NCBI RefSeq assembly: GCF_001637325.1
Contig: NZ_LRXL01000052.1
Location: 186,001 to 250,000, forward strand
From: Cochleicola gelatinilyticus
GTDB lineage: Bacteria; Bacteroidota; Bacteroidia; Flavobacteriales; Flavobacteriaceae
Reading direction: 5' to 3'
Length of the DNA stretch: 64,000 bases
Shown: in pieces, positions 36,547 to 45,080 of the stretch
Layout of the letters: the number at the start of each line of letters is the position of its first letter
How positions within the stretch are numbered: the first letter of the stretch is position 1
The notes under the pieces: generated by a model
What the model was told of the DNA's origin: nothing
What the model saw: the letters and a program-made list of their open reading frames with translations, nothing else
The model's database searches: none
Translations under genes and position numbers: made by a program

Positions 36547-37311
36547 CTATTTGGTAGCTACAGGGATCAATTCACCGGCAGCCAATCGATAGGTGTCGAT
36601 CTCTTTTTTAGTTAGGGAGTTAATATAGTCAACTTTTTTTACTTTAAAACCAACGCTTCGAAGGCGCTCATAGTAATCTAATCCATAGATCCGCACGTGA
36701 TCGTATTGTCCGAAAATGCGGGCGCGTTCTTTTGGATCTGTGATGGTATCGTCCTCGTAAGTTTCTGTTCTATCTTCTTCATACGGAACTTGAAGAATAG
36801 CTGTGCCACCTGGTTTAAGGACGCGGTATAATTCAGACATTGCTTTTCGGTCATCGGGGATGTGTTCCAAGACATGGTTACAAATAATAAGATCGTAACT
36901 ATCGTCTTGAAATGGTAAGTTACAGATGTCTGCTTTTACGTCGGCAATAGGTGAATTAAGGTCGGTTGTGGTGTATTCTATGTTTTTTAGTTTCTTAAAA
37001 CGCTTATAAAATGCTTGTTCGGGAGCAAAATGCAATAATTTTATTTTTTCTGAAAAAAAAGGAGTTTCATTTTGAAGATACAACCATAATAATCGGTGAC
37101 GTTCTAACGACAAGGTACTTGGAGAAAGCACATTTTCTCGAACGTTTTCATACCCATATGGAAGGAATTTTCTGAAGGAGTTTCCGTCGATCGGATCGGT
37201 ATACTTTTCACCCCGTAGGAAAAATGCAACTAGTGGTCTAACCAAAAAGCTCAGTTTTATTAGTAATGTGCGTGGGATTAAATTCAGAAAAAACTTAAAG
37301 AGCTTTTGCAT
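36547..37311 (-). CDS. Class I SAM-dependent methyltransferase
   Basis: 254 residues; basic, hydrophobic N-terminus (KLFKFFLNLIPRTLLIKLSFLVRPLVAFFL), then a methyltransferase domain of the type 11 class with DLICNHVLEHIPDDRKAMSELYRVLKPGGTAILQVPYE. Motif I region is LHFAPEQAFYKRFKKL, not the usual glycine-rich loop, so it belongs to a group with altered motif I. Target unknown. Between map (7 bases) and the T9SS type B gene (24 bases) in one operon. Confidence 0.82.
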   Translation of the reverse strand: MQKLFKFFLNLIPRTLLIKLSFLVRPLVAFFLRGEKYTDPIDGNSFRKFLPYGYENVRENVLSPSTLSLERHRLLWLYLQNETPFFSEKIKLLHFAPEQAFYKRFKKLKNIEYTTTDLNSPIADVKADICNLPFQDDSYDLIICNHVLEHIPDDRKAMSELYRVLKPGGTAILQVPYEEDRTETYEDDTITDPKERARIFGQYDHVRIYGLDYYERLRSVGFKVKKVDYINSLTKKEIDTYRLAAGELIPVATK

Positions 37312-37318
37312 TTAAGAG

Positions 37319-38137
37319 TTATTTAATAAGTGCTTTTTGTCGAAATTCATCTTCTTCATTACTTTCAATTCCTAGCGCATCGTAAATGTATGCGAATGTT
37401 GAAAGTAGTTCTGGTTTTCCATCTACTAAAGCAACATCATGCTCAAAGTGTGCACTGGGTTTCTGATCTTGAGTTACAATGGTCCAACCATCAGACAGTT
37501 GTTGAATGCGTCGGGTTCCTAAATTAATCATAGGTTCTATTGCGATCGTCATTCCTTCAATAAACTTTTTTCCTCTGCCACGTCTTCCGTAGTTAGGCAT
37601 TTCTGGGTCTTCATGCATTTTTCTTCCTAGCCCATGACCTACTAATTCACGAACAACTCCGTAGCCATGTTTTTCGCAATAATCTTGTATCGCAAATCCA
37701 ACGTCACCCACTCGATTTCCAGCTTTAAATTCACGAATTCCTATATAGAGTGATTCTTTTGTGACTTGTAGAAGTTTTTTTGTTTCGGGAGCCACTTCAC
37801 CAATTTCAAAGGTATACGCATGATCGCCGTAAAACCCATGCTTAATAGCACCACAGTCGATCGCTACAATATCACCATCTTTTAGTGGAGTATCGGTTGG
37901 TAAACCGTGTACTACAGCTTCATTAACACTTGTAAGCAGGGTAGAAGGGCAGTCGTATAATCCTAGAAATCCAGGAACAGCATCTTGTGCGCGAATAAAG
38001 TCTTCAGCAAGGGTGTTAAGTTGGTTCGTGGTAACACCGGGTTTAAGCTCTTTTGCGAGCATTCCAAGTGTTTTAGAAACTACAAGGGCTGCTTCGCGCA
38101 TTAATTCAATTTCTTCGGAAGTTTTAGGTATAATCAT
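37319..38137 (-). CDS. map: Methionine aminopeptidase type I
   Basis: Removes the initiator Met from nascent proteins. Metal ligands are in DIVAIDCGAIKHGFYGDHAYTFEIG (two Asp), GHGLGRKMHEDPEMPNYG (His), GMTIAIEPMINLG (Glu) and HFEHDVALV region (Glu), all in place. PSTLLTSVNEAVVHGLPTD is a family signature. 272 residues, slightly longer at the C-terminus than the Escherichia coli enzyme. Part of the HAD-map-methyltransferase-T9SS operon. Confidence 0.96.
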   Translation of the reverse strand: MIIPKTSEEIELMREAALVVSKTLGMLAKELKPGVTTNQLNTLAEDFIRAQDAVPGFLGLYDCPSTLLTSVNEAVVHGLPTDTPLKDGDIVAIDCGAIKHGFYGDHAYTFEIGEVAPETKKLLQVTKESLYIGIREFKAGNRVGDVGFAIQDYCEKHGYGVVRELVGHGLGRKMHEDPEMPNYGRRGRGKKFIEGMTIAIEPMINLGTRRIQQLSDGWTIVTQDQKPSAHFEHDVALVDGKPELLSTFAYIYDALGIESNEEDEFRQKALIK

Positions 38138-38146
38138 GATGTCTGT

Positions 38147-38551
38147 TTAAAAAGGAAACCATTTTTTTTTGGATTTTTTTTTGGTACTAGCAACAGGTTC
38201 TTCGCCAATTAATTCTTGATATATCTTTCCCCATGACACAAGGCCTCCAATATTTCGATCATCAATAAAAAGATCTGCATTTATTTTTCTACTATAATTT
38301 GGGTCAAATTCTTCTTCAGGAAAACTTTTATTTACTGCATAAAACTCTATACCGTTTTCTTTACAAAATAGTATCGCTCGGTCTAAATATTCTCCTTTGC
38401 GATAGGTCCAAAGAATTAATCGATGTCCGTTACTTTGAAGCTTCTTAAGCGTGTCGAAAGCGAAAAGTATCGGTTTCCCGATTTTGGGGTATTCGTCTTC
38501 GACAATGGTTCCGTCAAAATCAACCGCTATAGTAAGGCTTTTAAAAATCAT
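38147..38551 (-). CDS. HAD-superfamily phosphatase, BT0820 family
   Basis: 134 residues with HAD motif I AVDFDGTIVEDEYPKIG, motif II region LILWTYRKGEYL and an acidic motif III/IV region INADLFIDDRNIGGL. The cap is minimal. The basic, Lys-rich tail STKKKSKKKWFPF is notable. Substrate unknown; Bacteroidota members are annotated as HAD-type phosphatases after BT0820. First gene of the operon, with a -7 element at 38578-38585. Confidence 0.82.
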   Translation of the reverse strand: MIFKSLTIAVDFDGTIVEDEYPKIGKPILFAFDTLKKLQSNGHRLILWTYRKGEYLDRAILFCKENGIEFYAVNKSFPEEEFDPNYSRKINADLFIDDRNIGGLVSWGKIYQELIGEEPVASTKKKSKKKWFPF

Positions 38552-38577
38552 AGCTATCGTTAAGCGGCAAAATTACG

Positions 38578-38585
38578 AAGAATTA
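38578..38585 (-). promoter_or_regulatory. -7 element for HAD-map operon
   Basis: Minus strand TAATTTTG matches TAnnTTTG, 26 bases before the ATG at 38551. Confidence 0.45.
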
Positions 38586-38590
38586 TGCAG

Positions 38591-39202
38591 TTATTCAGCG
38601 TAGGCATGCTTGTATTCCTTACCGCTTACGATGGCAAGAATATCGTTTTCGAGTGAGTCTTGCGCATATTCAACAAAGCGCCCCAATTCTTCACCATCCC
38701 GGTAAAATATAAGCGTAGGTACAAATTCTATGTTTAAATCTTTTTCAAAGCCTTGAGGGGTGTCTTTTTCATGAGTCATTGTTACTAGTTCAAGGTTGTC
38801 GTAATTAAAATTTGCGGCATCCATAATAGCATAAAAGTGTGGAATTTCTCGCTGACTATCTTCACACCAAGTGCCCATAAAAGCTTTTATGGTGACATTT
38901 TTTAATAAAGGTTTTAATTCGTTGATAGTAGCTTCGTTTGGCTCATACGTTTTATATCCTTCGTCGAACCAAGCTTTAAACGGTTCTTTTTCGAGTCCTT
39001 TTCGATTCGCTTTTCCTACCATCATTACCGTTTCGTTATTTTCTGTGTCGGGAAGTCTCGAGTTAATGCCATTAGTGGTTACCAGTGAACTCTTTTTTTC
39101 TGAAGCAGTTTCTACTGGCTCTACTGTTTCTTTCTCAACTTTATTAGAATTATTACATGCTGATGTAATTACAATAAGCAGGATACAAAATAAATGTTTC
39201 AT
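38591..39202 (-). CDS. Thioredoxin-like lipoprotein with single active-site cysteine
   Basis: Lipobox ITSAC (Cys16) and a low-complexity linker, then a thioredoxin-like domain with the site AFMGTWCEDSQREIPHFYAIMD, where the second Cys of CxxC is Ser (CEDS), and a cis-Pro loop in IEFVPTLIFYRDGEELGR. 203 residues. Such a site cannot form the usual disulfide; it may act through one Cys or only as a binding fold. Nine bases downstream of gpmI, same operon. Confidence 0.82.
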   Translation of the reverse strand: MKHLFCILLIVITSACNNSNKVEKETVEPVETASEKKSSLVTTNGINSRLPDTENNETVMMVGKANRKGLEKEPFKAWFDEGYKTYEPNEATINELKPLLKNVTIKAFMGTWCEDSQREIPHFYAIMDAANFNYDNLELVTMTHEKDTPQGFEKDLNIEFVPTLIFYRDGEELGRFVEYAQDSLENDILAIVSGKEYKHAYAE

Positions 39203-39211
39203 GTTATAAAT

Positions 39212-40726
39212 TTAGATTAATGAATCTCTTGTCATAGCGGAAGGTTTAGAAACGCCAATTAATTTTAAAATAGTAGGAGCTATGTCTCCTAGAACTCCAT
39301 CTTTAATAGATTTAATGTCTGGATCAATCACAATAAAAGGAACTGGATTAATGGTGTGGGCAGTATTTGGTGAGCCGTCGGGATTGCGCATGGTTTCACT
39401 ATTTCCATGATCTGCAATTAAAAGTGTGGTATACCCATGTTCTAAGGCGGCCTCTACAATACTTTTTACACAAGAATCTACAGTTTCACACGCTTTTACT
39501 GCTGCGTTAAATACGCCTGTGTGACCCACCATATCGGGATTGGCAAAATTAAGACAAATAAATTCTGCAGTTTCACCTTTAATTTCTGGAATAATTTTGT
39601 CGCGAATTTCGTAAGCGCTCATTTCTGGTTTAAGATCGTAAGTTGCCACTTGGGGAGAAGGGCATAAAATGCGTTTTTCACCTTCAAAAGGAATTTCTCT
39701 TCCACCATTAAAGAAAAATGTTACATGTGGATATTTTTCGGTTTCAGCAATTCGAATTTGATTTTTCCCATTTTCAGAAAGCACCTCTCCCAACGTCTCA
39801 TGAATGTTCTCTTTATTGTAAACAACATGAATATTCTTAAAGGAGTCATCGTAATTAGTGAGCGTCACGAAATAGAGAGGGAGTACATTCATGCCCAATT
39901 CCTCATGATTTTCTTGTGTAAGTACTTCGGTTAACTGTCGTCCTCGATCTGTTCTGAAATTAAAAAAGATCACTACATCGTCTTTTTCTATTGGTGCGAT
40001 AGGTTTGTTGTTCTTAGTAACTACAAGTGGCTCTATAAATTCATCGGTAATTCCTTCTGAATAACTTTTTTGTATACTAGCTACTAAATCATTGGTGTGA
40101 GTTCCTTTTCCGAAAACCAAAAGATCGTATGCTTTTTTAACTCGTTCCCAGCGTTTGTCACGATCCATCGCAAAATACCTCCCAATTACTGAAGCTATTT
40201 TTGCTCCCGTTTTTTCCGTTTGTTCTTGAAGAGATGCGATATGGGAGGCTCCCGATTTTGGGTCTACATCCCGTCCATCTGTAAAAGCATGTACAAATAC
40301 TTCGGAAAGATTTTCGTGTTGTGCAGCTGTAAGCAAACCTTTAAGATGGTCAATATGAGAATGAACACCTCCGTCTGAAACTAATCCTATAAAATGAACT
40401 TTTTTATGATGTTCTTTGGCGTATTTAAAAGCTGCTTTAAGTTCCAGTTCTTCTTGAAGCGTATTGTTCTGAACAGCAAGGTTTATTTTTGCCAGATCTT
40501 GATATACAATTCTCCCTGCACCTAAATTCATATGTCCAACTTCGCTATTTCCCATTTGTCCTTCTGGTAATCCAACATGCATTCCATGCGTAAGCAATTG
40601 AGCATTAGGGTAGGTTGCGTATAGCGAATCTATAAAAGGAGTGTGGGCTTTAGCAACAGCGGAAACTTCGGGATCTTGAGTAATTCCCCAGCCGTCGAGG
40701 ATTAATAAAAGTGCTTTTTTGTTCAT
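39212..40726 (-). CDS. gpmI: 2,3-bisphosphoglycerate-independent phosphoglycerate mutase
   Basis: Converts 3-phosphoglycerate to 2-phosphoglycerate in glycolysis using two Mn2+ ions. Alkaline phosphatase fold: LLLILDGWGI (Asp11), nucleophile Ser61 in GQMGNSEVGHMNLGAG, GLVSDGGVHSHIDHL, AFTDGRDVDP, VIFFNFRTDRGRQL, NFANPDMVGHTG and LLIADHGNSETM. 504 residues. Its -7 element sits 4 bases before the ATG. Confidence 0.97.
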   Translation of the reverse strand: MNKKALLLILDGWGITQDPEVSAVAKAHTPFIDSLYATYPNAQLLTHGMHVGLPEGQMGNSEVGHMNLGAGRIVYQDLAKINLAVQNNTLQEELELKAAFKYAKEHHKKVHFIGLVSDGGVHSHIDHLKGLLTAAQHENLSEVFVHAFTDGRDVDPKSGASHIASLQEQTEKTGAKIASVIGRYFAMDRDKRWERVKKAYDLLVFGKGTHTNDLVASIQKSYSEGITDEFIEPLVVTKNNKPIAPIEKDDVVIFFNFRTDRGRQLTEVLTQENHEELGMNVLPLYFVTLTNYDDSFKNIHVVYNKENIHETLGEVLSENGKNQIRIAETEKYPHVTFFFNGGREIPFEGEKRILCPSPQVATYDLKPEMSAYEIRDKIIPEIKGETAEFICLNFANPDMVGHTGVFNAAVKACETVDSCVKSIVEAALEHGYTTLLIADHGNSETMRNPDGSPNTAHTINPVPFIVIDPDIKSIKDGVLGDIAPTILKLIGVSKPSAMTRDSLI

Positions 40727-40730
40727 AAAA

Positions 40731-40738
40731 CAAAGATA
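40731..40738 (-). promoter_or_regulatory. -7 element for gpmI
   Basis: Minus strand TATCTTTG matches TAnnTTTG with its last base only 5 bases from the gpmI ATG, so the transcript would be leaderless. Confidence 0.5.
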
Positions 40739-40791
40739 CTAAAAAGTAGAAGGGGAGAGAACTTAATAGTTGCTCCAAGAACGTGTTTTTG

Positions 40792-41556
40792 CTATCCTCC
40801 GTACTTTACTATAGCTTCTTCAATCTTTTCGATGCGGTTGTCGGGGTCGGGGTGGGTACTTTTAAATTCTGGGGCACGATTAGGACCTGCGGCTGCTTTT
40901 AAAATTTCCATTACCTGTATCATCTCTCGTGGATTGTATCCTGCTTTTATCATAAACCGAACACCAAGATCGTCGCTTTCCAGTTCGTCACCACGACCAT
41001 TACCTAGCAGTACATTTTGTCCAATTCCAGCTACTAGCCCACCAGCATCTGCACCTACAGAAGCACCTTGCGCAAGAGTTTGCCAAAAATCAGAATTTGC
41101 AATTCGTTCTGCAGAGTGTCTTCCAAGAACATGACCTACCTCATGCCCTAAAACGCCTGCAAGTTGGTCTTCATTTTCAAGTTTTGAAAGTAACGCATAG
41201 GTTATAAATATTTGTCCGCCTGGTAATGCAAAAGCATTTACCGTTTGTGGATCTGCTAATAAATGAAAATCATATTGATAAGGTGTGTCTCTTGCTACCG
41301 TATTATCTACAAGTTTGTTACCTACCATATCAACATAGGCTTGCATGCGATCGTCTGGATAGAGTCCGCCGTATTCTTGGGCCATTTGTGGAGCGCTTTG
41401 TAATCCAATAGCAATTTCTTCTTCGGTAGATAGCGATATTGCTTGGTCTTTTCCAGTATAAGGGTTTTCTTCTGTATTGGCGCATTTTTTAAAGAAAGCA
41501 AAGGCTACAATTGCTAACCCGATAAGAATTCTAATTTTCCAGCTACTTCTTCCCAT
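40792..41556 (-). CDS. M48-family zinc metalloprotease
   Basis: N-terminal hydrophobic segment (residues 9-22) possibly with lipid-type Cys25 (FFKKCANTEE), then a peptidase M48 domain: LADPQTVNAFALPGGQIFITYALLSKLENEDQLAGVLGHEVGHVLGRHSAE with zinc ligands His138 and His142 and catalytic Glu139, third ligand Glu in RGDELESDDLGVRFM, and the closing STHPDPDNRIEKI. Like BepA/LoiP-type periplasmic proteases that look after outer membrane proteins (family knowledge). 254 residues, no TPR tail. Stands alone. Confidence 0.9.
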   Translation of the reverse strand: MGRSSWKIRILIGLAIVAFAFFKKCANTEENPYTGKDQAISLSTEEEIAIGLQSAPQMAQEYGGLYPDDRMQAYVDMVGNKLVDNTVARDTPYQYDFHLLADPQTVNAFALPGGQIFITYALLSKLENEDQLAGVLGHEVGHVLGRHSAERIANSDFWQTLAQGASVGADAGGLVAGIGQNVLLGNGRGDELESDDLGVRFMIKAGYNPREMIQVMEILKAAAGPNRAPEFKSTHPDPDNRIEKIEEAIVKYGG

Positions 41557-41723
41557 GATATAAATTTAGAAAGGTTGATTTAAGCAATGAAGATACACTT
41601 TTTTTGAGCAAGAAAGAACGTGCTTATAAAAGAAACCTGAAAGCACTATAGACTAATAAATTAGGAGATTTAGAGATTTTGAACGAGAGTCTTCTAAATT
41701 ATTTAAATCTTTATGTAAAAAGG

Positions 41724-42467
41724 TTATAAAAGCTCTGGATTAATATCTAAAATATTTTCGTTGCGGTATTTTTCTATAAAACCATCTGAAAAATGATCAC
41801 TACCTAAAATGCTTTCTTGTTGAAGCATTTGCTTTACATCTATAGTTCGATATGCGTTTAACATGGGTTTGGAAACAGGAGCATAACTAAAATGCCAAGG
41901 TTCATATTTAAAGCCCTTTCGGTTGGCATTGTTGGTGTATACTTCATAAAAGCCAAAAGTGTTTGCATGCTCATTTAACCAATCTTTAAGTTTGCAAAAT
42001 GGACCATCACCGTGAAAAAGATCGGGCTGTAAAACGCTTTTAGGTCTAGGTTTCGCATTACCATCAATAATATCGATATCGGTACCCCAATGATGACGAG
42101 ACGTCCCCGGAATTGTAGAGTATTCAATAATCTTTTCTATTGCTTTTTCGGGACTTAGACCTTGATTGGTAAACCGCTGGTATTTGCCTTCAAAGATTTC
42201 TTTTTGTCGTTGAAAGCTTCGGTATGCAGAGACTACTTCGATACTTATTCCGCTTTTACCAGCTTCTTTTTTCATTTTTAGAAATGCTGCTTTTGCTTCT
42301 TTGTGCATTTTAGAGGTATAACTGTCACCGATTATGTCGGGATTACCTTTTCCGATGAGTTGATTCCTTGAGAATTCTTGTGTTTCAGTAGCGAAAGATG
42401 CTTGAGGAAGAAGCGTAACTCCAATTCCAGTGAGGGCAGTTAGCCACATAAATTTATTCCGATTCAT
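41724..42467 (-). CDS. M15-family D-alanyl-D-alanine carboxypeptidase
   Basis: Signal-like N-terminus (residues 5-26, FMWLTALTGIGVTLLPQASFA), then a VanY-type domain: VVSAYRSFQRQKEIF, PGTSRHHWGTDIDI with zinc ligands His125 and Asp132, and the C-terminal EPWHFSY with the third ligand. Trims pentapeptide stems of peptidoglycan. 247 residues. Start overlaps the end of the upstream lipoprotein gene by 14 bases, so coupled. Confidence 0.9.
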   Translation of the reverse strand: MNRNKFMWLTALTGIGVTLLPQASFATETQEFSRNQLIGKGNPDIIGDSYTSKMHKEAKAAFLKMKKEAGKSGISIEVVSAYRSFQRQKEIFEGKYQRFTNQGLSPEKAIEKIIEYSTIPGTSRHHWGTDIDIIDGNAKPRPKSVLQPDLFHGDGPFCKLKDWLNEHANTFGFYEVYTNNANRKGFKYEPWHFSYAPVSKPMLNAYRTIDVKQMLQQESILGSDHFSDGFIEKYRNENILDINPELL

Positions 42468-42996
42468 TCTTTTTTATATAATAGCTCCAGTTTCTGTACC
42501 CAACTGTAGAACTTTCAGAAATTATTAAGGTGTCTTCTTTTACTTTGATTTGCTGCGGAAGAAACGTATCTACCTCTTCTATTTTATAATGCTTCCAAAT
42601 GCGGTATTTATTTTTTCGGGTTTTATACAAATAATCCACACTTGTGTTTATATCGATTAGCTCCAACAGTGAGTCACTTTTAGTTTCAGAAACATAAAAA
42701 AGATCTCCCGCTTTATTAAAAACAACTGCCGACTGCGCTAGTGTGATTTCATCGAAAATAGTGTCTTCTGCACCAGTACTTTGGTACGAACTTTCGGTTT
42801 TGTTATACAGGATATTCGGTGTTATGCCGATTGCTTCCGGAGTTATTTTTTTGCGAAGCTTTTTTTTATAAATGCTTTTTTTATGAATTGGGTTGGTTGT
42901 TTCAGTCGTAGTCATGCATCCATACAAACACCCGAAACAAAGCAATAGGAAACTTACGAGTAGATAATTGGTACTATGTTTAGATTTCAGTTTCAT
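42454..42996 (-). CDS. Hypothetical lipoprotein upstream of M15 peptidase
   Basis: A 180-residue protein starting at ATG 42996 with a membrane-export helix and a cysteine-rich cleavage zone (LLLCFGCLYGC, Cys23 or Cys27 could carry the lipid). The body is basic after the anchor (HKKSIYKKKLRKKITPE) and then polar (ESDSLLELIDINTSVDYLYKTRKNKYRIWKHYKIEEV). No domain recognised. The frame is open to 43080, but those codons lie over the divergent GNAT gene. Overlap with the peptidase gene points to a joint role at the cell wall (inference). Confidence 0.65.
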   Translation of the reverse strand: MKLKSKHSTNYLLVSFLLLCFGCLYGCMTTTETTNPIHKKSIYKKKLRKKITPEAIGITPNILYNKTESSYQSTGAEDTIFDEITLAQSAVVFNKAGDLFYVSETKSDSLLELIDINTSVDYLYKTRKNKYRIWKHYKIEEVDTFLPQQIKVKEDTLIISESSTVGYRNWSYYIKKNESE

Positions 42997-43033
42997 GTTA
43001 TATCTTCGTAGCGATTTTAAAAATACCATAATT

Positions 43034-43468
43034 TTGAAAGATTCTGCCATCTCCTTCCGAATAATTCCTAAGAATAGCATTGAGGTTATTCTTCCGATGC
43101 TTGAAAAAATGAACGATTATCGCATTCCGAAGGAAACATTGCGAGAACGATTGTTAGAAATGGTACAACAGCATTACGAATGCATTGGGATTTATGATGG
43201 TGAAGCGTTAATAGGAATGTGTGGCATGTGGTTTCAGACACGTCACTATGCGGGAAAAAGTGTAGAATTAGATCATGTTCTAATAGAAGATACGTATCGT
43301 AGCAAGGGTGTGGGAAAACAATTAATGGAATTCGTCTATGCTTACGGAAAAAAGAAAGGATGTAATTGGGTCGAGCTAAATACATACGTACATAACTTTC
43401 CTTCGCACAAATTTTATTACAATCAGGGGTTTGTGGCTAAAGGGTATCACTTTGTAAAAGAATTATAA
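43034..43468 (+). CDS. GNAT-family N-acetyltransferase
   Basis: Acetyl-CoA-dependent acetyltransferase domain: ISFRIIPKNSIEVILPMLEKMN, CIGIYDGEALIGMCGMWFQ, VELDHVLIEDTYRSKGVGKQLMEFVYAYGKKKGCNWVELNTYVHN (motif A R/Q-x-x-G-x-G/A as RSKGVGKQL) and FYYNQGFVAKGYHFVK. The frame is open from 42968 with ATG at 42995, which shares the palindrome CATG with the start of the opposite lipoprotein gene; the domain begins at residue ISFR, so TTG 43034 (144 residues) is my choice, though this TTG lies inside a TAATTTTG motif. Acceptor unknown. Confidence 0.8.
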   Translation: MKDSAISFRIIPKNSIEVILPMLEKMNDYRIPKETLRERLLEMVQQHYECIGIYDGEALIGMCGMWFQTRHYAGKSVELDHVLIEDTYRSKGVGKQLMEFVYAYGKKKGCNWVELNTYVHNFPSHKFYYNQGFVAKGYHFVKEL

Positions 43469-43469
43469 A

Positions 43470-44177
43470 CTAAAGCGCCGAAGCCAAATCGGTTTCTGAA
43501 GCAATTTCAAAAGGCGGTTTTCCTTGTAGAAAGATACGTGCGGTGTGCGCTCCTTTTAACAGCATTTCTTCTCCACGAACTCGAATCCAGCTTCCTTCTC
43601 GTAGTCCTACCACCGGTATTGTTTGTTGGGTATGAAATTCCTTAATTCGAGTTTCGCGGGTTTCCCCCATGTGAGTGCTTGAAAGATCGGGGTCTAAATA
43701 ATGTGCGTTGATATTAAAGGGGACAACACCGGTGGTTTTAAAAGACGACGGATATACAATGGGCATATCGTTGGTGTTTTGCATGGTAATACCACAAATA
43801 TTACTGCCAGCGCTAGTGCCAAGATAGGGAGTTCCGTTTAAAAGAACCTCCCGAAGTGGTTGCATGGCATTTCGTTTTAATAATTCTGAAACTAAAACAA
43901 AGGTGTTGCCGCCTCCAGTAAAAATACCTTGAGCTTGTTGTATTGCTGCTACAGGATCTTTATAGGTGTGAAGTCCGGTGATGTTTTTACCTATTTTTTT
44001 AAAAGCTTCAGTAGCGCGTTGGGTGTAAGCGTCGTGCGAAATTCCTCCCGGTCTTGCAAAGGGAATAAAAAGAATGTCATCTGTTTCAGAAAAAAGTGCT
44101 TCAAGTGTTTCAGTAAGATATTCTAAATAGCCACTTCCGTGAATTGTAGAGGTGCTTGCAACAAGTAGATTTTTCAT
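43470..44177 (-). CDS. pepE: Dipeptidase PepE (peptidase S51)
   Basis: Alpha-aspartyl dipeptidase family; cleaves Asp-X dipeptides. Seen: ILFIPFARPGGISHDAYTQR, GIFTGGGNTFVLVSELL, nucleophile elbow GTPYLGTSAGSNICGITMQNTNDMPIVYP with the catalytic Ser of the GTSAGSN motif, FNINAHYLDPD and VGLREGSWIRVRG. 235 residues. Ends one base from the end of the convergent GNAT gene. Confidence 0.93.
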   Translation of the reverse strand: MKNLLVASTSTIHGSGYLEYLTETLEALFSETDDILFIPFARPGGISHDAYTQRATEAFKKIGKNITGLHTYKDPVAAIQQAQGIFTGGGNTFVLVSELLKRNAMQPLREVLLNGTPYLGTSAGSNICGITMQNTNDMPIVYPSSFKTTGVVPFNINAHYLDPDLSSTHMGETRETRIKEFHTQQTIPVVGLREGSWIRVRGEEMLLKGAHTARIFLQGKPPFEIASETDLASAL

Positions 44178-44261
44178 TCGTCATTTATATTATTAATCAA
44201 AAATAACGATCCGAAAGGATTCTTAACATATAATCAACTGAAAAGTGCGTATCTTTCTGTA

Positions 44262-45065
44262 ATGATATACAGACTATTATTTATCGCATTACTGCTAACT
44301 TCTTTTACAGCTTCATCGCAAATAAAAGAACGCGTGGTCGTGCAAGGAAGCGTCACTGCACCGCCTGGTGAAGATGTCGAAGGCGTACACATTTACAATA
44401 CAGCCACAGAAAAAGGAACGGTGACCAATCTTGACGGAGCGTTTACATTAGCAATGGCAGAGAACGATCGCCTTCGTGTTACAGCTTTACAATTTCAAAG
44501 CTTTATCGTTATTGTAGATAAGGGAATTGTCGACGGGAAACGTATGCGTATTTCACTTAATCCAACGATTAATCAATTAGAAGAAGTAGTGGTAAGTCCG
44601 TACGATCTTTCTGGAAACATTAAAGCAGATATTGGGCGGGTAAAGGTCATGCCCACACCTATTCTAGATTTGTCGTACGAAGCACTCACGTTCGAATATG
44701 ATTTTAAAAACGATGCTTCCACATCAATTCAAGGTAATAAAGCGGAAGAAGCTTATCACAACGGTCCGGTTTTTAGAGGAGGAAACTTTTTAGGACTTAT
44801 CGGGTTGTTATTTAATAAAGATAAAGGAAGCGATGCAGAACCGATCACGACAGAGCGTGTAGGCGAATTATTAAAAAGAATATTTCCTTCTGAATTTATT
44901 TCTGAAAACTTTGGAATTCCAGATGAAAAAGCTGTTGATTTTTTATATTTTCTAGAAGAGAAAGGAATTGAATCCCGATTACTGAAGGATGAGAACAGAT
45001 TATTATTGGTCGATTATTTGAAAAAGCAAAGCGAAGTGTACAAAGAACAACTGAAACAGCAGTAA
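44262..45065 (+). CDS. Carboxypeptidase-like regulatory domain protein, paralogue 1 of 3
   Basis: Signal peptide 1-20 (TASSQ), then a CarboxypepD_reg-like beta domain (VVQGSVTAPPGEDVEGVHIYNTATEKGTVTNLDGAFTLAMAENDRL) ending NQLEEVVVSPYDLSGNI, the same signature that joins this domain to the plug in SusC-type TonB receptors; but no plug or barrel follows. The C-terminal 70 residues are helical (ISENFGIPDEKAVDFLYFLEEKGIESRLLKDENR). 267 residues. First of three tandem paralogues. Function unknown; a periplasmic role is likely from the signal peptide. Confidence 0.8.
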   Translation: MIYRLLFIALLLTSFTASSQIKERVVVQGSVTAPPGEDVEGVHIYNTATEKGTVTNLDGAFTLAMAENDRLRVTALQFQSFIVIVDKGIVDGKRMRISLNPTINQLEEVVVSPYDLSGNIKADIGRVKVMPTPILDLSYEALTFEYDFKNDASTSIQGNKAEEAYHNGPVFRGGNFLGLIGLLFNKDKGSDAEPITTERVGELLKRIFPSEFISENFGIPDEKAVDFLYFLEEKGIESRLLKDENRLLLVDYLKKQSEVYKEQLKQQ

Positions 45066-45080
45066 GCCAAGTTAAAATCT

